Shown: one piece after another, positions 43,159 to 54,741 of the stretch
Layout of the letters: each line of letters opens with the position of its first letter
Position numbering within the stretch: the stretch's first letter is position 1
Assembly: GCF_014837155.1 (NCBI RefSeq)
Contig: NZ_JACYHA010000003.1
Location: forward strand, 1-64,000
DNA length: 64,000 nucleotides
Direction: 5' to 3'
Source: Litchfieldia stipae
GTDB taxonomy: Bacteria > Bacillota > Bacilli > Bacillales > Bacillaceae_L
Notes under the pieces: generated by a model
What the model was told of the DNA's origin: nothing
Databases searched by the model: none
The model's input: only the letters and a program-made list of their open reading frames with translations
Position numbers and translations under genes: made by a program

Positions 43159-44436
43159 TTACAGTTTATTCAGCTGAATTAATTTTTTTACTAATAATTG
43201 ATTTATCGCTGTACATATCGCAATTTTCACATGTGAATATGTAAGTCCCCCTTGAACATATGCCACATATGGAGGTCTTAAGGGACCGTCAGCAGTTAAT
43301 TCAATACTTGCTCCTTGAATAAATGTTCCCGCTGCCATAATAACATCATCACTGTACCCTGGCATATAGCTTGGATAAGGCTTTACATATGAATTAATAG
43401 GAGAACTAAATTGAATAGCCTGACAAAATTCCACCATCATATCACGGTCATCAAATTGAACAGACTGAATTAAATCTGTTCGATATACATCCCATTTCGG
43501 AGAAGTATTAAAATTTAATTCTTCTAGAATTGCGGAAGTAAAGACCGCGCCTTTTAAGGCCTGCCCTACAATATGAGGTGCTAGAAATAATCCTTGATAC
43601 ATTTCTTGAAGACTGTATAATGAGGCGCCTGCCTCTGCTCCAATTCCAGGAGACGTAAGTCGATAAGAGCATGCTTTAATCGCATCTTCTTTTCCAACGA
43701 GATAACCACCTGTTTTTGCTAGGCCACCACCTGGATTCTTAATGAGTGATCCAGCTATTAAATCTGCACCAACGTCACATGGCTCCATTTCTTCAACAAA
43801 TTCGCCATAGCAATTATCCACAAATACAACTAGGTTAGGATTAATTCCTTTGACAAAACCAATCATTTCTTTAATCTCTGCGATGGTAAACGATGGTCTA
43901 GTAGCATATCCTTTTGAACGCTGAATACCAATCATTTTTGTCTTGCTTGTAATGGCATTTCTAACTGCTTCAAAATCAACACTACCCTCTTCAGTTAAAT
44001 CTACTGAGCTGTAACCAATATTGAATTCTTTTAATGAACCTATTCCTTCTCCTCTAATTCCTACAATTTCTTCTAAAGTGTCATAAGGCTTACCTGTTAT
44101 GTATAGAAGGTCATCATTAGGTCTTAGTATACCAAATAAAGCAATAGAGATTGCATGGGTACCTGAGATAATTTGAGGACGAACAAGACCCGATTCCCCA
44201 CCAAAGATATCAGCATAGATTTGTTCTAATGTATCACGTCCTATATCATCATAACCATATCCAGTAGAAGGATTAAAATGAGTATCACTCACTCTATGCT
44301 TTCTAAAGCTATTTAACACTTTCGACTGATTAAAATCAATCATTTGTTCAATTTCATGATGCTTTAAGCGAACCTTATCTTCGATATCTCCTACAAGTTT
44401 CGCTATTTCTTCTCCATATTCTAACTCTTTAAACAT
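43159..44436 (-). CDS. ynbB: PLP-dependent protein YnbB (aluminium resistance / methionine gamma-lyase family)
   Basis: 425 residues, fold-type-I PLP enzyme of the Alum_res family. FRKHRVSDTHFNPSTGYGYDD near the start; SGTHAISIALFGILRPND; VFVDNCYGEFVE (PLP Asp-like site); and the Lys region AGSLIKNPGGGLAKTGGYLVG. It is often annotated as methionine gamma-lyase or cystathionine-lyase-like, but no activity is established for YnbB. Between hflX and glnR as in B. subtilis; it shares its transcript with hflX, 17 bp upstream. Confidence 0.92.
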   Translation of the reverse strand: MFKELEYGEEIAKLVGDIEDKVRLKHHEIEQMIDFNQSKVLNSFRKHRVSDTHFNPSTGYGYDDIGRDTLEQIYADIFGGESGLVRPQIISGTHAISIALFGILRPNDDLLYITGKPYDTLEEIVGIRGEGIGSLKEFNIGYSSVDLTEEGSVDFEAVRNAITSKTKMIGIQRSKGYATRPSFTIAEIKEMIGFVKGINPNLVVFVDNCYGEFVEEMEPCDVGADLIAGSLIKNPGGGLAKTGGYLVGKEDAIKACSYRLTSPGIGAEAGASLYSLQEMYQGLFLAPHIVGQALKGAVFTSAILEELNFNTSPKWDVYRTDLIQSVQFDDRDMMVEFCQAIQFSSPINSYVKPYPSYMPGYSDDVIMAAGTFIQGASIELTADGPLRPPYVAYVQGGLTYSHVKIAICTAINQLLVKKLIQLNKL

Positions 44437-44453
44437 GATGGCTAGTTTCCCCT

Positions 44454-45719
44454 TTATTGTTGAAAATGTCTAAGTTGGCCTGTAAGTGAATGGCTTGGTA
44501 GAATAAATCCACTACACTCATACATATCCTTTTCTTCGTTGTATTGTAATCCTTTTAATATCGTGTCCTGCTTCAAACTAGCTAGTATTTTACCTTCACT
44601 ATTTGGAATGGTCACGTGATATTCATCCATCTCTTTCATCATCGCAACTTCAATATGTGTTTTGACTTGCAGAAGGTCTTCCATGTTAAATGCGCTTACG
44701 AGAATCGATTCCTGTTTAGCTGTTGGAACAAAATCAGAAAGCATTCTATCTCTTTTATTATAAATGGTCAAAATCGGAATATTATCTACTTTTAGTTCTT
44801 TTAACAATTTATGAACGGTTTGTTCATGGTTGAAATAATCACGATTTGATGAATCAACAACATGAAGAATTAAGTCTGCCTCTTTCACTTCTTCAAGAGT
44901 AGACCTAAATGCTGCAATAAGAGTCGTTGGTAAATCTTGAATAAAACCAACTGTATCAGTTAACAGCGTAGTTAAACCACACGGCAAAATCATTTTTCTA
45001 GTCATTGGATCAAGGGTTGCAAACAAGAGATTCTCTTCAAATGAATCTGCTTCAGTTAACCTATTAAATAATGTCGATTTACCAGCATTCGTATAGCCTA
45101 CAAGGGCTATTTGATATGTATTATTCTTCTTTCTTCGTTCACGATAACGTTCACGGTGCTGTACAATTACTTCAAGCTGTCCTTTAATATCGTCGATTCT
45201 TCTATTAATATGACGTCGATCCGTTTCTAATTTAGTTTCTCCGGGTCCACGTGTACCAATTCCTGCACCGAGACGTGATAATTCAATCCCTTTACCCCCA
45301 AGACGAGGCAATAGATATTGAAGTTGTGCTAACTCTACTTGTAATTTTCCTTCTTTTGAATTAGCTCTTGATGCAAAAATGTCTAAAATTAATTGGGTAC
45401 GGTCAATGACACGAGCATCTAAATAACCAGATAGATTTCTTATTTGACTTGGAGATAATTCATCATTAAAGATAATAACATCAGCATCAAGCTCTTTCTC
45501 TAATGCTACTAACTCCTCCAATTTACCCTTTCCTATATAAGTAGCATTATGACGTCTTTCCCGCTTTTGTGTTACAGTCATAACTACTTGACCTTGAGCT
45601 GTTTTTGTAAGAGAACGGAGCTCTTCTAGAGAATATTCAAATCTTTCATCATCTTCATTTTGGAGCTGACAACCCACTAATATAACTTTTTCCAATTCAT
45701 TGTCATGATTTTCGATCAA
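44454..45719 (-). CDS. hflX: GTPase HflX
   Basis: 421 residues. The HflX-specific N-terminal domain (to about 190: [62 protein letters not shown]) precedes the G domain ([35 protein letters not shown]). It splits stalled ribosomes, for example under heat or antibiotics. The start is TTG with GGAAGGAA upstream. It follows spoVK after 131 bp with a terminator between. Confidence 0.95.
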   Translation of the reverse strand: MIENHDNELEKVILVGCQLQNEDDERFEYSLEELRSLTKTAQGQVVMTVTQKRERRHNATYIGKGKLEELVALEKELDADVIIFNDELSPSQIRNLSGYLDARVIDRTQLILDIFASRANSKEGKLQVELAQLQYLLPRLGGKGIELSRLGAGIGTRGPGETKLETDRRHINRRIDDIKGQLEVIVQHRERYRERRKKNNTYQIALVGYTNAGKSTLFNRLTEADSFEENLLFATLDPMTRKMILPCGLTTLLTDTVGFIQDLPTTLIAAFRSTLEEVKEADLILHVVDSSNRDYFNHEQTVHKLLKELKVDNIPILTIYNKRDRMLSDFVPTAKQESILVSAFNMEDLLQVKTHIEVAMMKEMDEYHVTIPNSEGKILASLKQDTILKGLQYNEEKDMYECSGFILPSHSLTGQLRHFQQ

Positions 45720-45815
45720 CTAAATTCCTTCCTTCCAATCAGTTTCAATGTAATATCATCATATCAAATCTAGCCTGAAATCACCATTTTCAATTGATTT
45801 AAATATAGAGTAAGT

Positions 45816-45841
45816 AAAAAGCCGCCCTGATAGCGACTTTT
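45816..45841 (-). terminator. spoVK terminator
   Basis: AAAAG-CGC / GCG-CTTTT-type stem with one mismatch and a T-run on the minus strand. Confidence 0.65.
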
Positions 45842-45850
45842 ATTCCTAGA

Positions 45851-46798
45851 TTAATCATCTTTAAAAATTAAATCCTGTGTCCTAATTTTAATCAATTCTT
45901 GTCGTTCATATTCTTCATTTACTAATAATCTCATTGCTTGAGAACGGATGGATTTCTCAATTATATTTCGAATATATCTTCCGTTACTGAAAGTATTAAT
46001 TCTAGCGTTATTTTTTAATGTATATAAGTGTTCCCTTAACTTTCTATTCGCATCCTGGCTAAAAGTATATTCACGTTCGTCCATCATTCGTTTGGCAATA
46101 TCCATTAATTGGTCAACGGTATAATCAGGAAAATCAATCACCAAAGGAAAGCGAGAATAAAGGCCTGGATTTAATGAAAGAAAATGATCCATTTCCCTTG
46201 AGTATCCAGCTAATATAAGTACAAATTCATGTTGTTTGTCTTCCATATGTTTAACAAGAGTATCGATTGCTTCTTTACCGAAGTCTTTTTCTCCGCCTCT
46301 AGCAAGTGAATAAGCTTCATCAATAAATAAAATACCACCGAGAGCTTTTTTTATCAAATCCCTTGTCTTTTGTGCTGTATGACCAATATACTCACCAACT
46401 AGATCTGCTCTCTCAGCTTCAATTAGGTGCCCTTTAGATAACACATTCATTTGAACAAATAGTTTACCTAGGAGCCTAGCTACTGTTGTTTTGCCTGTAC
46501 CTGGGTTTCCTTTAAACATCATATGAAGTGCTTGCTTTTCTGCTTTTAATCCTTGTTCTTCTCTCTTTTTATTAATGTAAATCCACGCATAAATTTCTTT
46601 AATCATTTTTTTCATTTCTTCCATTCCAACTAAGCTATCCATTTCCTTTTCAATTTCCTTCAAGGCACTATGTTTAGATTGTAAATTAGTTGGAATTTTT
46701 TCATTTGAGACGGTATTTACAACCTTTAATTTCTTCTTTTGTCCATTTAATACAACATTTATTTGACCATTATTTTTCATTGTAATTGGTTGATCCAA
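45851..46798 (-). CDS. spoVK: Stage V sporulation protein K (AAA ATPase)
   Basis: 315 residues, CbxX/CfqX-type AAA+ protein. Walker A MFKGNPGTGKTTVARLLG (about 92-109), Walker B GILFIDEAYSLARGG, sensor 1 FVLILAGYSREM, and the Arg-finger LNPGLYSRFPLVIDFPDY. In B. subtilis it is made in the mother cell and needed for mature, resistant spores. Between hfq and hflX in the conserved order. ATG after AGAGGTGAGAG. Confidence 0.95.
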   Translation of the reverse strand: MDQPITMKNNGQINVVLNGQKKKLKVVNTVSNEKIPTNLQSKHSALKEIEKEMDSLVGMEEMKKMIKEIYAWIYINKKREEQGLKAEKQALHMMFKGNPGTGKTTVARLLGKLFVQMNVLSKGHLIEAERADLVGEYIGHTAQKTRDLIKKALGGILFIDEAYSLARGGEKDFGKEAIDTLVKHMEDKQHEFVLILAGYSREMDHFLSLNPGLYSRFPLVIDFPDYTVDQLMDIAKRMMDEREYTFSQDANRKLREHLYTLKNNARINTFSNGRYIRNIIEKSIRSQAMRLLVNEEYERQELIKIRTQDLIFKDD

Positions 46799-47020
46799 GA
46801 GCTCTCACCTCTCATTCTTTACCATTATACGTTCGAGGTTGAAAAAATGTGACAATCGCCTATCAATAATTATGACCGAGCTGTATACTACTGATTATGT
46901 ATACAAATTTCGTTATTTTTCTACACAACAAAATAGAAAAATGTTTCTTTTTGCGCTTTCCCAAGAAATATTTCCATAATCTAAGTATATGAGCGAATTA
47001 ATAAATAATTAAAAGAAAAT

Positions 47021-47053
47021 AAAAAACAACCTACAAAATGTAAGTTGTTTTTT
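47021..47053 (-). terminator. hfq terminator
   Basis: AACAAC-C-TACA / TGTA-A-GTTGTT stem with flanking A/T pairs and a T-run. The 46799-47020 stretch holds no recognised feature apart from the spoVK leader. Confidence 0.7.
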
Positions 47054-47073
47054 AATCAATTGCATCTAGTATG

Positions 47074-47298
47074 CTACTCAAGCTCCAATTGAATATTCTT
47101 TTGTGGGGAGAAGGTTGAAATTGCATGCTTATAAATCAATTGTTGCTTCCCCTCTGTTTCTAATAACACTGTGAAATTATCAAAGCCTTTGACATTCCCT
47201 CTGATTTGGAATCCATTCAATAAGAATACAGTTACAAATGTACCATCTTTTCTTAACTGATTTAAAAACTGGTCTTGAATATTAATTGATTGCTTCAC
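47074..47298 (-). CDS. hfq: RNA chaperone Hfq
   Basis: 74 residues. Sm1 motif [40 protein letters not shown] with the conserved Q-x-x-x-L-N and Sm2 YKHAISTF (Y/F-KHAIST). It forms a hexamer ring that pairs small RNAs with mRNAs. The typical place is after miaA. ATG after GAGGAGGATA. Confidence 0.97.
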   Translation of the reverse strand: MKQSINIQDQFLNQLRKDGTFVTVFLLNGFQIRGNVKGFDNFTVLLETEGKQQLIYKHAISTFSPQKNIQLELE

Positions 47299-47399
47299 TT
47301 CATATCCTCCTCTTTGTCTATAGGAAATACTATATATTTAGTATAAATCATAATTGCTATGTGTTAAATAATCCTCTTACCAATACTATTCGCCTTAAC

Positions 47400-48335
47400 T
47401 CAAAGCTTTCCTGCAATATATTTTAAAATTTCATCTAATGTTTGATTAAATGATTTGTTTGTGACATCAAACCATTGCACATCCATCTTATTTCGAAACC
47501 AAGTTAGCTGTCGTTTGGCGTATCTTCTTGAATTTTGTTTCAGTTCTTCAATTGCTTTATGAAGTGGAATGAAACCATCAAAGTATTGATAAAGTTCCTT
47601 ATAGCCAATTGCTTGGATGGATTGAACATCCCTTATCCCTTTGTGATAAAGCTTTTCAACTTCATTTAGCAAACCTGAATCCATCATAAGATCTACTCTT
47701 TGATTAATTCGATCATACAGGATTTCTCGATCCATGGTTAACCCAATTAAGCTAACATCATATAATAGTTCCTTTTCTTGAGATTCAAGATAGTCCGACA
47801 TTTTTTTCCCTGTCGTTTGATAAATCTCAAGTGCACGAATAACTCTTCTTGTATTATTCGGATGAATACGACTAGCACTCTCAGAATCAATCTTCTTTAA
47901 TTCTTCATATAATGTATCCACGCCTTCTGATTCTAATCGATTTTCAAGCTCAGCTCTAACAACCGGATTAGAAGCATTATCAGTAAATTGATAGTCATAT
48001 ATGACGGATTGTATGTATAAGCCGGTGCCTCCGACAATCATAGGAAGTTTTCCTCGTGCATATATTTCCTTTATTATTCTTCTTACATCACTTTGAAAAT
48101 CGGCAACTGAATAACTATCGGTTGGGTCAACAATATCAATTAAATGATGTCTAACACCATCCATTTCTTCCTCTGTTATTTTCGCCGTTCCAATGTCCAT
48201 CTCTTTGTAAATTTGCATCGAATCGCCACTAACAATTTCAGCATTTAATTTTTTTGCAAGCTCAATACTAAGCTTAGTTTTACCTACGGCAGTGGGACCA
48301 ATTAAAACCACAAGCTTTTCTTTATTCTTACTCAA
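47400..48335 (-). CDS. miaA: tRNA dimethylallyltransferase
   Basis: 311 residues. P-loop LIGPTAVGKTKLSIELAKKL, DSMQIYKEMDIGTAK, VGGTGLYIQSVIYDY and the C-terminal KQNSRRYAKRQLTWFRNK. It adds a dimethylallyl group to A37 of tRNAs reading UNN codons; MiaB (55174) then methylthiolates the product. I placed the start at TTG 48335, giving a length near B. subtilis MiaA, with GAAGG upstream; the ATG at 48398 has no ribosome site. Confidence 0.93.
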   Translation of the reverse strand: MSKNKEKLVVLIGPTAVGKTKLSIELAKKLNAEIVSGDSMQIYKEMDIGTAKITEEEMDGVRHHLIDIVDPTDSYSVADFQSDVRRIIKEIYARGKLPMIVGGTGLYIQSVIYDYQFTDNASNPVVRAELENRLESEGVDTLYEELKKIDSESASRIHPNNTRRVIRALEIYQTTGKKMSDYLESQEKELLYDVSLIGLTMDREILYDRINQRVDLMMDSGLLNEVEKLYHKGIRDVQSIQAIGYKELYQYFDGFIPLHKAIEELKQNSRRYAKRQLTWFRNKMDVQWFDVTNKSFNQTLDEILKYIAGKL

Positions 48336-48494
48336 TAAATATTCACTACCTTCTTCTATATCTTCTAGAACTATCGTAACACAAAATATAGAGTACATTC
48401 ATTAGAAGAAGTATTTTTGTTAAATTGATTATCTAGCAACAATAAACACGAAACCTAGTATAACCATTTAAGTAGAAAAAATAACATCTTTTTA

Positions 48495-48526
48495 CAAAAA
48501 AAGTGGAAAATCGACGATTTTCCACT
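48495..48526 (-). terminator. Terminator of the CotD-like gene
   Basis: 11-bp stem AGTGGAAAATC / GATTTTCCACT and minus-strand T-run. Confidence 0.85.
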
Positions 48527-48540
48527 AAATTAAATATTCA

Positions 48541-48828
48541 CTAACACTTACGACATCTATTAACTGGTCTACAACGTGGATTTCTTAAATCACTTCCACA
48601 ATTATATTCCTCTACACTATTCACATTCTCTACAGATTCTGTTACAGGATAGTAATTTTCAACTCTAGTAATATTATTATTTACATGATTAATGTGTGTC
48701 GGGTGAACACGTCTAATGGTTCTAACATTTGTTGTATTGTTTTCAACATTTTCCGTTGGGTAATAAACTGTTTCTACATTGTTAAGGTTCCCATTTCTAT
48801 TGTTAAAGTTACCATTTCTGTTATTCAT
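48541..48828 (-). CDS. CotD family spore coat protein
   Basis: 95 residues, very Asn-rich. The N-terminus repeats NNRNGN-type units; the middle RVHPTHINHVNNN then YYPVTESVENVN follows the CotD pattern HPTHxxxVNxxxxxxxxYFPxTxSxxN. The C-terminus RCRPVNRCRKC is Cys- and Arg-rich. It is likely an inner-coat protein made in the mother cell. Divergent from known CotD, so named by family only. ATG after AGGAGGGTAAA. Confidence 0.7.
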   Translation of the reverse strand: MNNRNGNFNNRNGNLNNVETVYYPTENVENNTTNVRTIRRVHPTHINHVNNNITRVENYYPVTESVENVNSVEEYNCGSDLRNPRCRPVNRCRKC

Positions 48829-49000
48829 TCATTTACCCTCCTTTCGTATAAGATTAATAACATCTTATGTCGAAAAAGGAGAGGTTGTCCTAGACTTCTG
48901 CCAAATTTCCAAAAGTTCCACACATAACTAAATAATCTGCATAAATTAATTACAATAATCTAGTTAAAATAAACAATTCGTATACTGTTTCACTAAATAA

Positions 49001-50905
49001 CTACATCACTCGTTTAAACATCTTTTCCATTTCGTACGTAGAATAATGAATAATAATTGGTCGTCCATGAGGGCAAGTAAATGGATCAGAAGTCGTCCTT
49101 AAAGTCTCAAGTAAAGAAAAGATTTCATCATTTCTTAAGTGATGATTTGCCTTTATCGAGGCTTTACAGCTCATCATAATAGCTGCTTCTTCTCTTAATA
49201 GCTTAAGATCCACTTTCTTCACTGTTAACACTTGCTCAATGATTTCTTCAATTAGTTCCTTTTCATCCCCTTTAGGGAACCATTGCGGATGTGATCGAAC
49301 AATATAGCTATTGTGACCAAAGCTTTCTAGAAAGACTCCAACCTTCTGTAATTCTTCCTTATGAGAATCAATAATTAAGCTCTCATCCTTTGAATACTCA
49401 AAGGTAATTGGGATCAGTAATTCTTGTGATTCATTAATTACTTCTCCAACTTTTTCGCGGAAGAACTCATATTTTATTCTCTCTTGGGCAGCATGTTGGT
49501 CAATAATATATAAACCATTCTCATTCTGAGCAAGAATGTACGTACCATGCATCTGGCCAATTGGATATAGAGTTGGAACCCTCTCTTTAACTGGTGATTC
49601 ATCTTGTGTTTCTTCCTCAAACTCTATTACTTCTGTCTCTTCAAATTCATAATCAAATTCGGACTCACCAATCTCATCAATCTTGATATCCTTTTGATTT
49701 ATTATAGGTACAGCAGAGAGTAGACTCTCTTGTTCAGGGCTAACCTCTGCTTTGAATGTATTAATTGTTGGCGAACTAGCTACAACACGATTTAGAGTGT
49801 CAGTCCCCTCACTAATTGCTAGATTTTGAGACTCATTTTGACGGTGCTGGAAGCTAAATTGCTGTTGCTCAGACTGAAGCACTATTTTTTGTTTAACTGG
49901 AGTATTCACCTCAGGAATAAGTTGGACCCGCTTAAAGGCTTGTTTAATTCCTGAAGTAATGACCTCCATTAATTCCTGCTCTTTACTTAACCGTACTTCA
50001 AGCTTGGCAGGATGAACATTAACATCCACTAATAATGGATCCATCTCAATGTTTAACATGACGATTGGATATCGACCTATAGGCAACAGGGTATGATAAC
50101 CTTGTTGAATGGCATTTCCAATTAGGTAGTTTTTTATATAACGACCATTAATCATAATAGAAATGTAGTTTCGTGAAGCTCTCGTTATCTCTGGTAAAGC
50201 GATAAAGCCATTCACAGTAAAATCAATGGACTCTAAATTGATTGGTATCATTTTCTTCGCAATGTTCATGCCATAGATCGACGCAATTACATGTCTTACA
50301 TCACCGTTTCCATTTGTATAGAGCAGCTTCTTGCCATTGTGTGTGAGGCGAAATGAAATATGTGGATGTGCCATTGAAATCCGATTAACAACATCAGTTA
50401 TATTCCCTAGCTCAGTATGAATGGTTTTCATATACTTCAGCCGGGCAGGTGTATTGAAAAAGAGATTAGATACTATGATTTCCGTCCCTTTACGGCTATT
50501 CGTCGATTCATGCGAAATAATCTCGCCGCCTCTAATCAACACTCTTGTCCCAATTGCTCCAGTACTCGTCTTCATTTCTAACTCAGATACTGAAGCAATA
50601 CTTGGAAGCGCCTCTCCGCGAAATCCTAATGATCGAATTCGAAATAAATCATTCTCATCCTTTATCTTACTTGTTGCATGGCGATAAAAAGCCGTTAAGC
50701 AGTCATCTGGTTCAATCCCATCACCATTATCAATGATGCGAATTTTTGATAATCCTGCTTCCTCTACCTCAATTTCAATAATGGTACTATTTGCATCGAT
50801 TGCATTTTCAACAAGTTCTTTAACAACTGAAGCAGGTCGCTCAACGACCTCACCAGCGGCAATTTTATTGGAGAGATGGTCATCAAGCTTTCTTATTTTC
50901 CCCAT
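49001..50905 (-). CDS. mutL: DNA mismatch repair protein MutL
   Basis: 634 residues. GHKL ATPase N-terminus ([48 protein letters not shown]), then a variable linker (about 335-440) and the endonuclease dimer domain with [12 protein letters not shown] (the QXXXERI-type metal site), SCKASIKAN and CPHGRP. It nicks the new strand in MutS-dependent repair. It follows mutS by 21 bp. Confidence 0.97.
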   Translation of the reverse strand: MGKIRKLDDHLSNKIAAGEVVERPASVVKELVENAIDANSTIIEIEVEEAGLSKIRIIDNGDGIEPDDCLTAFYRHATSKIKDENDLFRIRSLGFRGEALPSIASVSELEMKTSTGAIGTRVLIRGGEIISHESTNSRKGTEIIVSNLFFNTPARLKYMKTIHTELGNITDVVNRISMAHPHISFRLTHNGKKLLYTNGNGDVRHVIASIYGMNIAKKMIPINLESIDFTVNGFIALPEITRASRNYISIMINGRYIKNYLIGNAIQQGYHTLLPIGRYPIVMLNIEMDPLLVDVNVHPAKLEVRLSKEQELMEVITSGIKQAFKRVQLIPEVNTPVKQKIVLQSEQQQFSFQHRQNESQNLAISEGTDTLNRVVASSPTINTFKAEVSPEQESLLSAVPIINQKDIKIDEIGESEFDYEFEETEVIEFEEETQDESPVKERVPTLYPIGQMHGTYILAQNENGLYIIDQHAAQERIKYEFFREKVGEVINESQELLIPITFEYSKDESLIIDSHKEELQKVGVFLESFGHNSYIVRSHPQWFPKGDEKELIEEIIEQVLTVKKVDLKLLREEAAIMMSCKASIKANHHLRNDEIFSLLETLRTTSDPFTCPHGRPIIIHYSTYEMEKMFKRVM

Positions 50906-50926
50906 TAGCTCACCCCATTTAAAAAT

Positions 50927-53533
50927 CTATGTTAACTTTTTTTGAACTTCATACAGCTTATTTATTGCATCAAGAGGGGTCATTTCTAATAAATTTAAGG
51001 ATTTAACCATTTGTACTACTTGTTTTTCTTTTTTAGTTAGGCCTTCCTCTTTTAAATTAGTGTTTGTTGTCGCTTCAAAAAATGATAATTGAGATTCCTC
51101 GACTTGATTCTGTTCAATCTTATTCTCTACCGGTTCTTCTTTCTCACTTTTCTTTTGATCCCCTTGTTCAAGTTGTTCTAGAATTTGACGCGCTCGATTG
51201 ATCAATGAAGACGGAAGCTCGGCCAATTCTGCAACATGAATACCATAACTTTTGTCTGCAGCACCTTCTTTGATTTTATGAAGGAAGACTACTTTTCCTT
51301 GTTCCTCAATTGCGCTAACATGAACATTCGTTAACTGAGGGAGCTGGTTTTCTAAATCTGTTAATTCATGATAATGCGTTGAGAACAATGTCTTAGAACC
51401 GAGATGATCATGGATATACTCAATAATTGCTTGTGCAAGTGCCATCCCATCATATGTTGATGTTCCTCTTCCAATCTCATCAAACAGAATTAAGCTCTTC
51501 TGTGTAGCATGAACAATGGCATTCTTTGCTTCTAGCATCTCAACCATGAACGTACTTTGACCGGATATTAAATCATCAGCAGCACCGATTCTTGTAAATA
51601 CTTGATCAAATATTGGTAATACGGCTTCATTAGCAGGAACAAAGCATCCGATTTGAGCTAAGATGGCAATTAGTGCCACTTGACGCATATAGGTACTTTT
51701 CCCTGACATATTCGGACCAGTAATTAATAGCAAGTGACGTCCGTCTTTCATGAAGCAATCATTTGGAACATATTCCTGTGAATTCATTACTTTTTCAACG
51801 ACAGGATGACGACCATCCTTTATGAAAATTTCATTCTCTGAAAAAGTCGGTCTACTATAATGGCGCTCTTCACTAATTGTAGCAAAGCATTGTAGGGCAT
51901 CTATCTCACTTATAATTTTTGAAAGTAATTGAAGGCGTGGAATATAATCCTTGACCTGCTCACGAATATCTACAAAAATATCATATTCTAACTGAATGAT
52001 CTTCTCTTCAGCTTCTAAGATTAGAGCTTCCTTTTCTTTCAATTCAGGTGTAATGAAACGTTCAGCATTCGATAATGTTTGCTTTCTTTCATAATTTCCT
52101 TCAGGAAGATATTGAAGATTCGCTCTTGTGACTTCTATATAATAACCAAAAATTTTGTTATAACCGATTTTTAATGATTTGATCCCTGTTTTTTCACGCT
52201 CTTCTTTTTCTAAATTAGCAATCCATGTCTTCCCATTTCTGCTTGCATCACGATAACGATCTAATGTTTCATTAAAGCCATCTTTGATAATATCACCGTC
52301 TTTAATGGAAAGAGGTGGATTTTCCTTAATTGATGAATGGAGCAGCATCGTTAAATCTTCTAATGAATCAATTTTGTTTGCAAGATTACCTGCATACTCA
52401 TTTCCAAGCTCATGGATCACTTTTTTGATAGCTGGGATTTGTTCTAATGATTTTCTTAATTGCATTAAATCCCTTGCATTGACATTTCCAAATGCAACAC
52501 GACCAGCTAAGCGCTCTAAGTCATATACGTCCTTTAGCAGTTCACGAAGATCATGACGTTCAAAGTATTGGTTTTTTAATGTTTCCACCATATTTAAACG
52601 CAGCTGAATGTCATCATGATCGATTAATGGTCTATCGATCCACTGCTTTAGCAAACGTCCACCCATGGCTGTAATTGTTTGGTCTAGTAACCACAATAAT
52701 GAACCTTTTTTGCCCTTTGAGCGAATCGTTTCTGTTAGCTCTAGGTTTCTTTTTGAATAAAGGTCAATTCGCATATATTGATGAGCATTATAATGGATGA
52801 CTGCTTGTAAATGGTTCAGGCTTCGTTTTTGAGTTTTTTGTAGATAATTTAATAAGCGCCCAAAAGTGATAAGTAGCTTTTCATCATTTAAGTGTTTGAC
52901 AATAGTTGAAAATGCATGATCAATTGATGTCGTTTCCTCAATTGAAATGGTTGCACTACAGCTTTCAATTATACTTCTCTTTACTTCCTCATCTAACGCC
53001 TCAGGAATAACTACTTCTTTAACGCCATTAGAATAGAGCTCATTTATCACATCGTGCTTTGTTCCAGTCAGAATGGTTACTCTGTTCTCACCAGTGGTTA
53101 AGTCATTAAAAGCTACACCAAATGTGTCTCTTCCAAATTGACTTACAGAAGCAAGGAAGTTATTTTCTTTTTCTTCGATTCCTTTCCCTTCCATCACTGT
53201 TCCAGGAGTGATTAATTGAACAACTTCTCTTCTTACAACCCCTTTTGCACTTTTAGGGTCTTCTGTCTGCTCACAAATTGCTACTTTATATCCTCGTTGT
53301 ACAAGTTGATCTATATAATTTCTAGCTGAATGATGAGGTACACCACACATTGGAATACGCTCAGCAGATCCACCTTCACGACTAGTTAATGTAATTTCTA
53401 GTTCTCGAGAAGCATTAACAGCATCCTCAAAGAACATTTCATAAAAGTCTCCAAGTCGAAAAAATAAAAAGGCATCCTTGTATTCAGCCTTAATTCTTAA
53501 ATATTGTTGTATCATTGGCGTATATTCTGCCAT
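50927..53533 (-). CDS. mutS: DNA mismatch repair protein MutS
   Basis: 868 residues. The mismatch-binding N-terminus carries the Phe-x-Glu motif in [11 protein letters not shown]; Walker A is [19 protein letters not shown] (about 610); Walker B is [21 protein letters not shown]; and STHYHELT follows. The C-terminal tail (about 800-868) includes the dimer or clamp-binding region. It detects mismatches and recruits MutL. First gene of mutSL. ATG after TTGGGGG. Confidence 0.98.
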   Translation of the reverse strand: MAEYTPMIQQYLRIKAEYKDAFLFFRLGDFYEMFFEDAVNASRELEITLTSREGGSAERIPMCGVPHHSARNYIDQLVQRGYKVAICEQTEDPKSAKGVVRREVVQLITPGTVMEGKGIEEKENNFLASVSQFGRDTFGVAFNDLTTGENRVTILTGTKHDVINELYSNGVKEVVIPEALDEEVKRSIIESCSATISIEETTSIDHAFSTIVKHLNDEKLLITFGRLLNYLQKTQKRSLNHLQAVIHYNAHQYMRIDLYSKRNLELTETIRSKGKKGSLLWLLDQTITAMGGRLLKQWIDRPLIDHDDIQLRLNMVETLKNQYFERHDLRELLKDVYDLERLAGRVAFGNVNARDLMQLRKSLEQIPAIKKVIHELGNEYAGNLANKIDSLEDLTMLLHSSIKENPPLSIKDGDIIKDGFNETLDRYRDASRNGKTWIANLEKEEREKTGIKSLKIGYNKIFGYYIEVTRANLQYLPEGNYERKQTLSNAERFITPELKEKEALILEAEEKIIQLEYDIFVDIREQVKDYIPRLQLLSKIISEIDALQCFATISEERHYSRPTFSENEIFIKDGRHPVVEKVMNSQEYVPNDCFMKDGRHLLLITGPNMSGKSTYMRQVALIAILAQIGCFVPANEAVLPIFDQVFTRIGAADDLISGQSTFMVEMLEAKNAIVHATQKSLILFDEIGRGTSTYDGMALAQAIIEYIHDHLGSKTLFSTHYHELTDLENQLPQLTNVHVSAIEEQGKVVFLHKIKEGAADKSYGIHVAELAELPSSLINRARQILEQLEQGDQKKSEKEEPVENKIEQNQVEESQLSFFEATTNTNLKEEGLTKKEKQVVQMVKSLNLLEMTPLDAINKLYEVQKKLT

Positions 53534-53661
53534 CTTAATCCCCCAAAATCTTTTCTTTTTCCATGTAGTATTATATCATAAACCTTCATCATTCATGGTG
53601 AATATCAACCACTTGGCATTAATCTCCTTGGTGAAATCTTGTTCTTAGCGTTTTTCATTTA

Positions 53662-53825
53662 GGCTGTTTTCGTATATATTGTTGCTTTTGAAACCGCAGC
53701 CTGAATACACTCCGCGTCCTGTGGGAGCCAACTAGTCCCACGGGAGTCTTGAGTGTATTCAGTCTGCTAGAAATCTATACTCAACTAATTCACCTCAAAA
53801 AACAACAAACTTTTGGAAAACACCC
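53662..53825. repeat. Nested palindromic repeat, copy 3 (MITE-like, 164 bp)
   Basis: Nearly the same as copy 2: left end GGCTGTTTTCGTATATATTG, inner GCAGCCTGAATACAC / GTGTATTCAGTCTGC, core GTGGGAG...CTAGTCCCAC, right end GGAAAACACCC. Flanking 8-mers TTCATTTA and TTCCTAAA match at only five of eight positions, so the target duplication is decayed or absent. It lies between mutS and cotE. Confidence 0.88.
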
Positions 53826-53833
53826 TTCCTAAA

Positions 53834-53867
53834 AAAGAAAAAAGCTAAGGAATCATATCCCTAGCTT
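53834..53867 (-). terminator. cotE terminator
   Basis: AAGCTAAGGA / TCCCTAGCTT stem (53842-53851, 53858-53867) with T-run on the minus strand. Confidence 0.82.
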
Positions 53868-53876
53868 ACTCATCTA

Positions 53877-54422
53877 CTATTCTTCTAAATCTCCAACTAA
53901 GAAGTCAGGATTTAAATCTTCGAATTCTTCATCGTCAATGTCATCACAATCCCAATCATCATCGACGCAGCCTTCTGGATTTACTGCGACACATACTTTT
54001 GTTTCTCCAATTACTTCAGCAAGAAATTCTCTTTCTACTTGAACAACTACTTTATTTCCATTTGGAGAAATAGTTGCCTCTAAGCAGTTAGGTTGTTGTA
54101 GTACGCGTGCAATGACGTCAAAGTCGTCACCTAAGAAGTTATCATCCTTATATTTTAACTTGATAACATCAGTGTAAGTAACTGTTTCTGTGACAACCTC
54201 TGTTTTCGTATTATCATTATAAGAATACCAAACATTGATATCATAACGACCATTTACCTCAACAGTGTTATCACATTTCTTTGCATCATATTGATGGTTA
54301 ATAATCCAGCAACCAAGAATACTTGTTGGTCTGTGTGATGGGGAAATAGTGTGAGTAGATTGTGTGAATTTACGTCCTTTTCCTACAACAGCTTTCGTAA
54401 TAATCTCTCTGTATTCAGACAT
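53877..54422 (-). CDS. cotE: Outer spore coat morphogenetic protein CotE
   Basis: 181 residues, the length of B. subtilis CotE. Start [20 protein letters not shown]; central [20 protein letters not shown]-like [37 protein letters not shown]; and an acidic C-terminus ending [10 protein letters not shown]. CotE builds the ring between inner and outer coat from which the outer coat assembles. I took the ATG after GAGGAGG rather than the longer frame to 54452. Confidence 0.96.
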   Translation of the reverse strand: MSEYREIITKAVVGKGRKFTQSTHTISPSHRPTSILGCWIINHQYDAKKCDNTVEVNGRYDINVWYSYNDNTKTEVVTETVTYTDVIKLKYKDDNFLGDDFDVIARVLQQPNCLEATISPNGNKVVVQVEREFLAEVIGETKVCVAVNPEGCVDDDWDCDDIDDEEFEDLNPDFLVGDLEE

Positions 54423-54702
54423 ACGTGCAAACCCTCCTCTATCAATCTTCATTTCATCCTATGCAGGGCAAATGACTAGTGTTCCAATAATTTAAGCATC
54501 TACAATACTTTTTACATTTGAACTTCAAACTCACCATTGCTACCCTTAAGAAAAAAGATTGGAACATACAAAAAAAATATCTCTTCATTCAAATTCAACG
54601 TATTTATTCAAGAATGAATGAAACCATATATAGTTCATTGTATGCGGCTTTGCCCAGATATGTACCTTTTTTCGTGATTATTATGAAGAATTATCACGAA
54701 AG

Positions 54703-54737
54703 AATAAAGGGTGATCCCATATTGGACCACCCTTTTG
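54703..54737 (-). terminator. ricA terminator
   Basis: AAAGGGTGATCC / GGACCACCCTTT stem with one mismatch; T-run on the minus strand. The cotE upstream stretch 54423-54700 also holds an isolated 8-bp hairpin (TTCGTGAT / ATCACGAA). Confidence 0.8.
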
Positions 54738-54741
54738 TTTA

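Noticed and set aside
46860-46910. Possible sigmaE promoter of spoVK with GTATAC repeats
   Set aside because: The -10 and -35 fit the consensus too poorly to call.
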